Positions 1 to 4,943 of a stretch of DNA of 6,894 nucleotides are shown here, piece after piece; within the stretch, counting starts at the first letter, position 1, and every line of letters starts with the position of its first letter. The notes under the pieces are model-generated. The model was not told the DNA's origin. It saw only the letters and a program-made list of their open reading frames with translations, and made no database searches. Position numbers and translations under genes: made by a program. Source of the DNA: Actinomycetota bacterium (lineage in GTDB: Bacteria; Actinomycetota; Humimicrobiia; Humimicrobiales; Humimicrobiaceae); NCBI GenBank assembly GCA_015711775.1, contig JACVJB010000042.1, forward strand, positions 1 to 6,894, written 5' to 3'.

Positions 1-531
1 CTGGCGCGGTCCATAAATATTTGCATACCGCAGGGCTATATAGTCCAGACCGTATTCTTTGTGGAAATAGTAAAGGTAATTTTCTGACGCAAGCTTTGCA
101 ACGCCATAAGGGGATACCGGATTCGTAGAATGTTTTTCATCGGCGGGAAAATACTGCTGCTCGCCGTAAACTGTGCCGCCGCTTGAGGCAAAAATAACTT
201 TTTTAACTCCTGATTTCATACTGCAATTAAACACATTTAAGCCCCCCAGGACATTTACCTCAGCATCATAAAGGGGGTCCTCGACAGAAATGCGCACGCT
301 TAACTGTGCGGCATTATGAATTACAACATCTGGCTTTTCTGCTTTAAAAATATCAATTAATGACTTGTCCCTGATATCAAATTCATAAAACTTTGCTGAA
401 CTGTTTATATTTTCTTTTTTGCCTGTGGCAAGGTTGTCAAGAGTAATAACTTCATATCCAAGTTCTATTAGCCTGTCTGCTATATTGCTGCCTATAAAGC
501 CTGCCCCACCGGTAATCAATACTTTTTTCAT
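1..531 (-). CDS. NAD-dependent sugar-nucleotide epimerase, GalE-like (partial, N-terminal 177 residues)
   Basis: Extended short-chain dehydrogenase/reductase of the UDP-glucose 4-epimerase group, a cytoplasmic enzyme that inverts a hydroxyl on a nucleotide sugar by transient oxidation with bound NAD. Visible in the translation are the Rossmann glycine motif TGGAGFIG (residues 7-14), the acidic residue ending strand 2 that binds the NAD ribose (D32, in LDNL), the DIR motif (52-54), HNAAQ (72-76), the active-site region SSGGTVYGE (116-124), and the catalytic YxxxK pair Y142/K146 in PYGVAK. The reading frame is open to the left edge, where it ends in the conserved YGPRQ, so roughly the C-terminal 40% (substrate-binding part) is outside the window. 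The start is ATG at 531 with a weak AGGGA upstream. A perfect TATAAT lies at 619-624 in the 116-nt gap after hicA, but its best -35 (TTGAAA, 646-651) is 21 nt away, so a dedicated promoter is uncertain. The exact substrate cannot be told from this part; galE is the nearest guess. Confidence 0.93.
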   Translation of the reverse strand, partial: MKKVLITGGAGFIGSNIADRLIELGYEVITLDNLATGKKENINSSAKFYEFDIRDKSLIDIFKAEKPDVVIHNAAQLSVRISVEDPLYDAEVNVLGGLNVFNCSMKSGVKKVIFASSGGTVYGEQQYFPADEKHSTNPVSPYGVAKLASENYLYYFHKEYGLDYIALRYANIYGPRQ

Positions 532-647
532 TTGTCCCTGCCTATAATTTTATAAATACTGCTATTTATTTTAACTTTGGATATTATCTCGCTGCGTTTT
601 TGAATGCTTATGTCCATAATTATACTGAATTAGAGAAAATGATTATT

Positions 648-884
648 TCAACAATCACTTAAAATTTTTATAAAATCCTCTCGATTCAATTTTAGTTGTT
701 TTTTGATATCATTTAATAAACTTTTTCCCAAATCTTCATTATAATTTGGAATTGTCGCAATTATAAATTTATCCTTTGGATGTCTTAGGGTAAAATGAGA
801 GCCTTTTGTGCGACAATGAATGTAGCCACGACGTAACAATTATTTAATTAATTTTTTGCCTGTAACAGATGGGTATTCAGACAT
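648..884 (-). pseudogene. hicA: HicA-type mRNA interferase toxin with an in-frame TAA at codon 15
   Basis: HicA toxins are small double-stranded-RNA-binding-fold ribonucleases that cleave mRNA using one histidine. Reading from ATG at 884 gives MSEYPSVTGKKLIK, then TAA (842-840), then in the same frame LLRRGYIHCRTKGSHF and on to a TGA at 648. Both halves fit the family: PSVTGKKLIK is the usual N-terminus (helix 1), GSH carries the catalytic histidine (position 30 counting the stop as 15), and the end LNREDFIKIL is the usual final helix. The total of 78 positions is normal for HicA. The ATG overlaps the hicB stop by one base (TAATG), as expected for translational coupling, which argues that 884 is the ancestral start. 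The only start left for the rest is a TTG at 839 directly after the stop, with no Shine-Dalgarno; its 63-residue product would lack most of helix 1. The toxin is therefore probably inactive, unless the stop is a sequencing error, is read through, or is followed by re-initiation at TTG. Confidence 0.88.
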
Positions 885-1204
885 TAGCAAGCTATGGGAA
901 TAGAATTTGCTGTTATAAATTCACCAGGAACTATTGCTGTATCTATTTTTGTATCTTCAGCATTTTCTTTAGATTTATATAAAACTATATTCTTTTGTCT
1001 AAAAACTTCTTCCCTTATTCCAAGTTCTTCAATTGTATCAAGATAACACAAAACCGCTTCCATAAGATTTTTATCGGCTTTTTCTATTGTATGGCCCTGG
1101 CTTGAAACCTCTAGCTCTGGACAAGTTGCGTAAAAGATTTTATTTTCTCTAATAATTCTATGTGTTACTAAAATAAAACAAGTTACCTTTTGCTTTAATG
1201 CCAT
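884..1204 (-). CDS. hicB: HicB-family antitoxin
   Basis: Antitoxin partner of HicA with a partial RNase H-like fold, which normally binds and masks the toxin. The 106-residue product has the HicB core in order: strand VTCFILV (7-13), FYATCPELEVSSQG (24-37), then helix HTIEKADKNLMEAVLCYL (38-55). The tail (56-106) has no recognisable helix-turn-helix or ribbon-helix-helix, so this is a short HicB without an obvious DNA-binding domain. I chose ATG 1204 because the core begins right after it and the predicted promoter (1244-1272) would start transcription near 1237, downstream of the alternative GTG at 1252. An AAAGGAAA tract lies about 15 nt upstream, a little far. The gene order hicB-hicA is the reverse of the E. 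coli hicAB order. Its stop overlaps the hicA ATG by one base. With hicA interrupted, this antitoxin may be an orphan that persists as a remnant or blocks other HicA toxins. Confidence 0.85.
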   Translation of the reverse strand: MALKQKVTCFILVTHRIIRENKIFYATCPELEVSSQGHTIEKADKNLMEAVLCYLDTIEELGIREEVFRQKNIVLYKSKENAEDTKIDTAIVPGEFITANSIPIAC

Positions 1205-1243
1205 AACTGTTATTTTATTTCCTTTCTTATTATTGAAAACATA

Positions 1244-1272
1244 ATGATACACAGTAAAAAATCAAATTTCAA
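1244..1272 (-). promoter_or_regulatory. Sigma-70-like promoter of hicBA
   Basis: On the minus strand, TTGAAA (1267-1272) is followed by a 17-nt spacer and TATCAT (1244-1249); each hexamer matches the consensus at five of six positions. Transcription would start near 1237, giving a leader of about 33 nt before the hicB ATG at 1204 that contains the AAAGGAAA tract. This is the best-supported promoter in the window. Called by eye and not tested against background. Confidence 0.62.
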
Positions 1273-1290
1273 GTTATATTTGATAACTTG
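1270..1290. promoter_or_regulatory. Palindromic candidate operator overlapping the hicBA -35 box
   Basis: Perfect 8-bp inverted repeat CAAGTTAT (1270-1277) and ATAACTTG (1283-1290) around a 5-bp centre. The promoter-proximal arm includes the TTG of the -35 hexamer, so a bound dimer would compete with RNA polymerase. Toxin-antitoxin operons are usually self-repressed through such sites. HicB here lacks a visible DNA-binding domain, so the protein that would bind is unknown. Confidence 0.5.
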
Positions 1291-1362
1291 CTAATAATAT
1301 ACTTTCCATTTCCTTAATAAATTCATTCATTTTCCGAAGAATTTATTCTTTATAAATAAGAC

Positions 1363-2232
1363 TTAGCCTTCTTCTTCTGTCTGGCTGGGTGCCAAATCTT
1401 CAGAATACATCTCAACCGGGTCATCCTCATTTATATAATCCTCGTCCTTTATGGCAGGAATTGACAGGTCCACGCTTCCGTATATTCTTATTCTCTTACC
1501 CTCAATAAGAAAAATGACACCTTCAACATCAGGTATTTGTGTAATAGTGTTCACAATTGTGTAAATTACATACTCGTCAAGCACGCCTGATTCAAGGCTG
1601 TTTTCAAGAAATTCCTGTGAAAGATCTATTTTTGCGAGGTTTTCATAAATTTCAACGCCTTTTAGTTTGGTGCCCGGAGGAATAACAGGAAAATTAAATG
1701 ATTTATGGGGCCCCTTAAGAAGCTCTTTGACAGCATTCTCGACTGCGATGTTTGGGCTGCCTGCTATTATGGTTCTTTTTTCATAAGAAAACTTCTCATC
1801 CTGTCCAAGTGAGGCAAAGTATATTTTAATTTCAAGGCTTGAGGGAAAATTATTATTGTCTTTGGCCAGTCCCCTTTTAAAAAATTCAAGTATTTTCTGC
1901 CATAAGGTCTGAATTGTGTCCTGATGGGCACCCTGCTCTTCAGCAACAGTTCCCTGTCCGGCTGTTTCTGTAAACTCAATGGCATCTTCAGTGACTATAT
2001 CTGTGCCTTGGCCCCAAACAGCAGCAGTTTCATTGCTTTTATCCGCGTTTTCTTCGGAAGGAGCATAAAAAGACTTGAACCTGTTATTTATATTCTTTAT
2101 GAATGAGGGGTTTTCAATGCTGTAAAACACAAAGGAGATTATTATGATAAAAACAATCAGCACCAGGACAAATTTTGCAAACCTGTTTTTCTTCCTGGGC
2201 TTTTTTTTAAAAAGTTGTTCTTCATCTCTCAT
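1363..2232 (-). CDS. Membrane-anchored GerMN-domain protein
   Basis: Protein of 289 residues with a basic cytoplasmic N-terminus (KKKPRKKNR, 9-17), one transmembrane segment (about 20-37), a low-complexity acidic/Thr/Gln linker (about 57-105), a short amphipathic stretch (TLWQKILEFFKR, 109-120), then a GerMN domain (about 133-255). Typical GerMN features are IKIYFAS (135-141), the helix AVENAVKELLKGP (163-175), VIPPGTKLKGVEIYENLAKIDLS (starting at 183), and TIVNTITQIPDVEGVIFLIEG (starting at 225). An acidic tail rich in Asp and Glu follows. GerMN domains occur in GerM, a sporulation and germination protein, and in many envelope proteins of non-sporulating Gram-positive bacteria; their exact biochemical role is poorly defined. 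Most GerMN proteins I know are lipoproteins; this one has an uncleaved-looking anchor with no lipobox cysteine. The start is ATG 2232 with AAAGG about 5 nt upstream. It begins 33 nt after vapC and may share its transcript. No spore gene is present, so a role in sporulation is not implied. Confidence 0.82.
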   Translation of the reverse strand: MRDEEQLFKKKPRKKNRFAKFVLVLIVFIIIISFVFYSIENPSFIKNINNRFKSFYAPSEENADKSNETAAVWGQGTDIVTEDAIEFTETAGQGTVAEEQGAHQDTIQTLWQKILEFFKRGLAKDNNNFPSSLEIKIYFASLGQDEKFSYEKRTIIAGSPNIAVENAVKELLKGPHKSFNFPVIPPGTKLKGVEIYENLAKIDLSQEFLENSLESGVLDEYVIYTIVNTITQIPDVEGVIFLIEGKRIRIYGSVDLSIPAIKDEDYINEDDPVEMYSEDLAPSQTEEEG

Positions 2233-2265
2233 AAAACCTTTAAGCCTGTTGGTTTAAATTCGTGT

Positions 2266-2682
2266 TTATAAATCCTTGAGTAAAATTATGTTTCTGTGTT
2301 TTTCCGGAAACTGGTGCCCGGGGTTTGCCGTTACAAGCGGTATTTTCATAAAATCAGATACTGATATAAAAACAGCATCATAAACTGTTATATTGTCCCT
2401 GTAGGCAATATCAAGAGCTGCTTTTAATAAATGTTCCGTCATGCTCACCAAAGTAATATCAAGCGCAAAAAAGTATTCAAGACTCTCCCTGGCCTCTGAG
2501 GAGGAAAGATTTTTATTATACCTTAAGGCATTGCTTATTTCATATACTGCAAGTTCGGGGGCGTAAAGGGAAACATCCCCTTCTTTATATAAGCCCAGAA
2601 GTGACAGCGCGTTTTGGCGCCAGTCTTCATCATAATGACTGTACCATTTTATTATCACTGAACTGTCCAGTATATATTCCAA
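2266..2682 (-). CDS. vapC: PIN-domain toxin, VapC-type ribonuclease
   Basis: A 138-residue PIN domain, the usual VapC length. VapC toxins are Mg2+-dependent RNases, often cutting tRNA or rRNA. Acidic positions are D6 in ILDSSVIIKW, E48 in LAVYEISNALR, and D102 in TVYDAVFISVS. The fourth position, usually Asp in a TAD motif, is Asn here (VTANPGHQF, N120), which may weaken metal binding; this position is the least strict of the four. The start is TTG at 2682: it puts the conserved LDSS at the right distance from the N-terminus, and GGAAGG sits 9 nt upstream. The nearby ATG at 2690 is in another frame and reaches a stop after a few codons. It starts 4 nt after the antitoxin stop, so the pair is surely co-transcribed. 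Close relatives may be named simply 'PIN domain-containing protein'; the RNA target cannot be predicted. Confidence 0.87.
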   Translation of the reverse strand: MEYILDSSVIIKWYSHYDEDWRQNALSLLGLYKEGDVSLYAPELAVYEISNALRYNKNLSSSEARESLEYFFALDITLVSMTEHLLKAALDIAYRDNITVYDAVFISVSDFMKIPLVTANPGHQFPEKHRNIILLKDL

Positions 2683-2686
2683 ACTA

Positions 2687-2950
2687 TCATACCTTCCTTG
2701 ACTTGCGCAACCTGTTTATTTCTTCAACTCCATCCCAGCCTTTATTTTTCCTGCTCATTTTATCAAAGAACTGCATTGCGTCTTCTATCTTCTTTTTCCT
2801 GAGCATCTTCTTTTCTTCTTCACGCTTCTGAGATATAAAGCTTGCCACTGCCTCCCTGATGAATTCAGACCTGTTGATGCCGCTTTTATCTGAAGCAGTA
2901 TCAAGAGAGTTGAGCAGATCATTATTTATATTTAAATTTATTTTTGGCAT
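2687..2950 (-). CDS. vapB: Ribbon-helix-helix antitoxin, VapB-type (CopG/Arc-like)
   Basis: An 87-residue protein with an N-terminal ribbon-helix-helix DNA-binding domain (about 2-42): strand KINLNI (3-8), helix 1 NNDLLNSLDTASDKSG (9-24), the turn IN, then helix 2 RSEFIREAVASFIS (27-40). A highly charged segment (QKREEEKKMLRKKK, 41-54) follows. The tail (55-87, with FFDKMSRKN and GWDGVEEINRLR) should be the toxin-wrapping part. Such antitoxins dimerise, bind a palindrome in their own promoter and neutralise the PIN toxin encoded next. The start is ATG 2950 with AAGGA 8-9 nt upstream. An AT-rich inverted repeat at 2968-2983 lies just upstream and is a possible operator. I could not find a convincing promoter. 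The name vapB rests on the PIN partner; the domain itself is shared by several antitoxin families. Confidence 0.84.
   Translation of the reverse strand: MPKINLNINNDLLNSLDTASDKSGINRSEFIREAVASFISQKREEEKKMLRKKKIEDAMQFFDKMSRKNKGWDGVEEINRLRKSRKV
2692..2697 (-). promoter_or_regulatory. Ribosome binding site deciding the TTG start of the PIN toxin
   Basis: GGAAGG lies inside the last codons of the antitoxin gene, 9 nt before TTG 2682. This spacing fits the TTG and not the out-of-frame ATG at 2690. A rare start codon behind a strong site would let the cell make less toxin than antitoxin; that consequence is inference. Confidence 0.6.
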
Positions 2951-2967
2951 TTAACTTTTCCTTATTT

Positions 2968-2983
2968 AAATATTTATATATTT
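2968..2983. repeat. AT-rich inverted repeat just upstream of vapB
   Basis: AAATAT (2968-2973) and ATATTT (2978-2983) around a 4-bp centre, ending 18 bp before the vapB start codon. The location suits a ribbon-helix-helix operator, but short palindromes of only A and T arise easily by chance here. Confidence 0.3.
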
Positions 2984-3095
2984 GACGCAATGCAAGTTAG
3001 AAAAATATAATTTCCGTTGTTGTGCAAAAAAGCTTTCTGATATCTGCCTGCACTGCTATGTTATATATACCATATATTTTTAATAAAGTATATAG

Positions 3096-3132
3096 AATAT
3101 ATGTATGCAGTCAGTTAAATTATACATATATT
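3096..3132. repeat. 11-bp perfect inverted repeat in the spacer upstream of vapB
   Basis: AATATATGTAT (3096-3106) and ATACATATATT (3122-3132) are exact reverse complements around a 15-nt centre. They could form a long weak hairpin or be a split binding site. There is no following T-run, so it does not read as a terminator. The arms are almost all A and T, which raises the chance rate. Confidence 0.45.
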
Positions 3133-3188
3133 GAATACACATAAAAAGCATATATCTCAGGGCACGGCGGGCAACATTATTAAATAGC

Positions 3189-3206
3189 ATCACAGGTACG
3201 TGTGAT
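3189..3206. promoter_or_regulatory. 18-bp near-perfect palindrome, candidate operator
   Basis: ATCACA (3189-3194) and TGTGAT (3201-3206) flank GGTACG, whose core GTAC is itself a palindrome, so 16 of 18 positions are symmetric. This is the shape of a dimeric regulator site. The half-sites are the CRP-type TGTGA/TCACA words but in the inverted order (TCACA first), so it is not a standard CRP site. It lies 46 bp beyond the lipoprotein stop and about 240 bp upstream of vapB. It might instead be a small RNA hairpin at the 3' end of the lipoprotein transcript. Confidence 0.4.
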
Positions 3207-3251
3207 TAAGATTAGCAATAAGCAATATTTTTGGAAATGAATTATAATTGT

Positions 3252-3833
3252 TTATTTAAGCCCCATGAGGGTTTTAAGATTGCTGTAAGACTCCCGGGCT
3301 TCTTCATACTTCGGATACAGGGCAAGAGCTGCTTCAAGTTCAATTTTTGCTTCCTCATACCTTGTCTCATAAATTAACTGCATAGCATTAGCGTAATGCA
3401 TGCTTGCTGAATCAATTATTTCTTTGCACTCTTTATATCTGGCATAAAAAGAGTCAATGAGCTCCTGTTTTTTTTCATCTGAAAGCTTTGAATTATTAAC
3501 TGCTATTTCAGCTTTCCTGTAGGTACTCCTTGCAAGCCCGAAGTCACCCTCTGCATAATAGGCGTCTGCATCTGATATAAGGCCTGTAATTTTTTCAGGG
3601 ACTTCTTCCACAGACTCTGTGGCGCTTTCAGCTTCTGGAGCAGTTGTTGCTTCCGCCGTGGTTTGCGCTGAAGTTTCTTTTATGGTTTCCGCCTGTGTTG
3701 TTGTCTCAGCTACACCAACAGCTTTCTTTTTGCATCCTGCTGCTGAAAACGCCAGCAGGACTGCAAGAACACAGATAACGCTTATAATAAATATATTTAT
3801 AACCTTAGCGGATATATTTTTTGCCTTACTCAT
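3252..3833 (-). CDS. Lipoprotein with TPR-like helical repeats
   Basis: A 193-residue secreted lipoprotein. The signal peptide has a basic start (MSKAKNISAK), a hydrophobic core (11-29) and the lipobox SAAGC, giving lipidated Cys34 followed by KKK. A Thr/Glu/Ala-rich linker (about 40-80) should act as a flexible spacer from the membrane. The rest is helical: a TPR-like unit at about 84-113 (DADAYYAEGDFGLARSTYRK), a helix pair with SDEKKQELIDSFYARYKECK (118-137), and a second TPR-like unit at about 144-178 (ASMHYANAMQLIYETRYEEA, then LEAALALYPKYEEA). TPRs bind other proteins, so an envelope scaffold or adaptor role is plausible; the partner is unknown. The start is ATG 3833 with AGAGG about 11 nt upstream. 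It lies 78 nt after the phosphoesterase stop and may belong to that operon or have its own promoter. I do not recognise a specific named family. Confidence 0.8.
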   Translation of the reverse strand: MSKAKNISAKVINIFIISVICVLAVLLAFSAAGCKKKAVGVAETTTQAETIKETSAQTTAEATTAPEAESATESVEEVPEKITGLISDADAYYAEGDFGLARSTYRKAEIAVNNSKLSDEKKQELIDSFYARYKECKEIIDSASMHYANAMQLIYETRYEEAKIELEAALALYPKYEEARESYSNLKTLMGLK

Positions 3834-3888
3834 GAGTTTTTTAGCCTCTTTTATTATTGTTTTATGTTTTATAAAAATTTATTACCGA

Positions 3889-3917
3889 ATTATATAAAAA
3901 TACTGCTTTTTTTAAAA
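3889..3917 (-). promoter_or_regulatory. Weak candidate promoter for the lipoprotein gene
   Basis: A perfect -10 hexamer TATAAT (3889-3894) lies 17 nt downstream of a poor -35, TTTTAA (3912-3917, overlapping the phosphoesterase stop). The lipoprotein ATG is about 55 nt downstream. The 9-bp word CAGTATTTT occurs twice across the site (3897-3905 and 3914-3922). In such AT-rich sequence a lone TATAAT is weak evidence. Confidence 0.25.
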
Positions 3918-4943
3918 TACTGAATTTATATTAATAAGGGTAGCTTCAGGCTGGCAGTATATCCTGAAGGGCGAGTACTTTCCTTCCCCAAGCCCTTTTG
4001 ATATATAGAGCGCAAATTTTTCAAAGTAAAAAAGCCCGGAGGCATACTTTACAGGTATATTTGCGCCGGATATAAGGGCTCCTGTTAAAGGAAGCCTGAC
4101 CTGTCCCCCATGCGTATGGCCCGCTATTACAATATCGGTTTTATTTTTTACAAAATCAACAAATAAATCCCTGTCAGGAGTATGGGTTATGCATATGGTT
4201 ATTTTACTGCTGTCTGCAAGGTTGTGGATATGGCTGCTGCCGCGTTTTAAAACCTGGCTGTAGCTGGCCCTGCCTGAGCCGCTTGCAAGAGGTTTGCTTT
4301 TTCCCCAGCCGAATGCATAACCGGTGTCAGCTTTTTTTATAACGGCATCATCAACTCCAATTACCTCAATTTTATTTAATTCATTCAGGTAATCAGCCCC
4401 GCTGTTTCCGGGAGGAGTAAAGTCCAGGATAACTTTTTCATTTTGTAAAGCTATAATTCCGATACTTTTAAGTTTTTCAATAAGTATATCTATGCTGTTT
4501 TGCCTTCTGTATTTTTTCTGCCTCTTAATCATATTCTTTATAAATTCAGTCGGCCTTTTATGGTAATAGTCATGAACCCCGAACACGGCAAACTTACCAA
4601 GTTTTGCATTAAGGCCTGAAAGCATTTCAATAAGGTAATCAAAGTATGCATCTTTTTCCACCAGATCTCCTGTGAAAAAGATAAGGTCAGGGTTTAAATT
4701 GGAAAGGCTTTTTATAAAACTAAAGAGCTTTCTGCCGTTTCTGTCTTTCCTTAAGTGAAAATCTGTAAGGTGAAGTATTTGCAGAATTGTTGTACTCTTT
4801 TTATTACTTTTTCCACCTTTTATATTTACTGTAATTTCTGAAAGCTTAAAATTTGCAGGCTCAAATACAAATGCATACCATATTAGAAGGGTAAGCAAAA
4901 ATGCTGCTGCAGCAGCTATTAATATTATTATATAAATGCTCAT
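3912..4943 (-). CDS. Membrane-anchored calcineurin-like metallophosphoesterase
   Basis: A 343-residue binuclear-metal phosphoesterase with one N-terminal transmembrane helix (about 4-28). The catalytic motifs appear in family order: DFH (D61, H63), GDLVE (D93), GVHDYY (H124, D125), ITHTPD (H254) and AGHTHGGQV (H276, H278). The third motif is normally GNHD; its metal-bridging Asn is Val123 here. The layout resembles the YkuE/YaeI group, some of which cleave UDP-2,3-diacylglucosamine; the substrate here is unknown. A low-complexity insert (about 212-245, GKSKPLASGSGRASYSQ and following) separates the third and fourth motifs. The gene starts at ATG 4943, overlapping the upstream stop by four bases (ATGA) with only a weak GGA upstream, so translation is probably coupled to the GT-C-like gene. 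Coupling suggests a joint role on a lipid-linked or envelope substrate, which is inference. Confidence 0.88.
   Translation of the reverse strand: MSIYIIILIAAAAAFLLTLLIWYAFVFEPANFKLSEITVNIKGGKSNKKSTTILQILHLTDFHLRKDRNGRKLFSFIKSLSNLNPDLIFFTGDLVEKDAYFDYLIEMLSGLNAKLGKFAVFGVHDYYHKRPTEFIKNMIKRQKKYRRQNSIDILIEKLKSIGIIALQNEKVILDFTPPGNSGADYLNELNKIEVIGVDDAVIKKADTGYAFGWGKSKPLASGSGRASYSQVLKRGSSHIHNLADSSKITICITHTPDRDLFVDFVKNKTDIVIAGHTHGGQVRLPLTGALISGANIPVKYASGLFYFEKFALYISKGLGEGKYSPFRIYCQPEATLININSVF

Larger units (their letters stand above)
2951..3251. other. Intergenic spacer (301 bp), AT-rich with inverted repeats
   Basis: No coding region is supported here on either strand. It lies between the lipoprotein stop and the vapB start, so it should hold the vapBC control region. 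It contains inverted repeats at 2968-2983, 3096-3132 and 3189-3206 (listed separately) and several ATAT-rich motifs: CATATAT at 3071-3077, 3125-3131 and 3149-3155, and its complement ATATATG at 3097-3103. There is also a tandem AGCAATA duplication (3214-3227). A short GC-rich island (about 3160-3174) stands out from the AT-rich surroundings. No stem followed by a T-run was seen, so no intrinsic terminator is called for the lipoprotein gene. A TATAAT at 3119-3124 (minus strand) lacks a good -35. Confidence 0.6.

Noticed and set aside
619..651. Possible promoter for the GalE-like gene (TTGAAA and TATAAT)
   Set aside because: Both hexamers are good but 21 nt apart, outside the usual 16-19 nt range; kept only as a note.
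840..842. Recoding of TAA as a sense codon (alternative genetic code)
   Set aside because: Several neighbouring genes end at TAA in the expected places (hicB, GerMN, vapC, phosphoesterase), so TAA is a normal stop in this genome.
1339..1352. AAGAAT-TT-ATTCTT hairpin just after the GerMN stop
   Set aside because: Stem is all A/T apart from one pair, with a 2-nt loop and no following T-run on the minus strand, so not a credible intrinsic terminator.
1924..2106. Plus-strand 60-codon open frame inside the GerMN gene
   Set aside because: Antisense to a well-supported gene, with no motif and no ribosome binding site; shadow frame.
2951..3251. CRISPR array or insertion-sequence ends in the repeat-rich spacer
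   Set aside because: Repeats are short, unevenly spaced and AT-only; there is no transposase, terminal inverted repeat pair or regular repeat-spacer pattern.
3619..3897. Plus-strand 92-codon frame antisense to the lipoprotein signal and linker
   Set aside because: Its Ala/Val/Ser-rich sequence mirrors the Thr/Glu/Ala-rich linker codons on the other strand; no family features.
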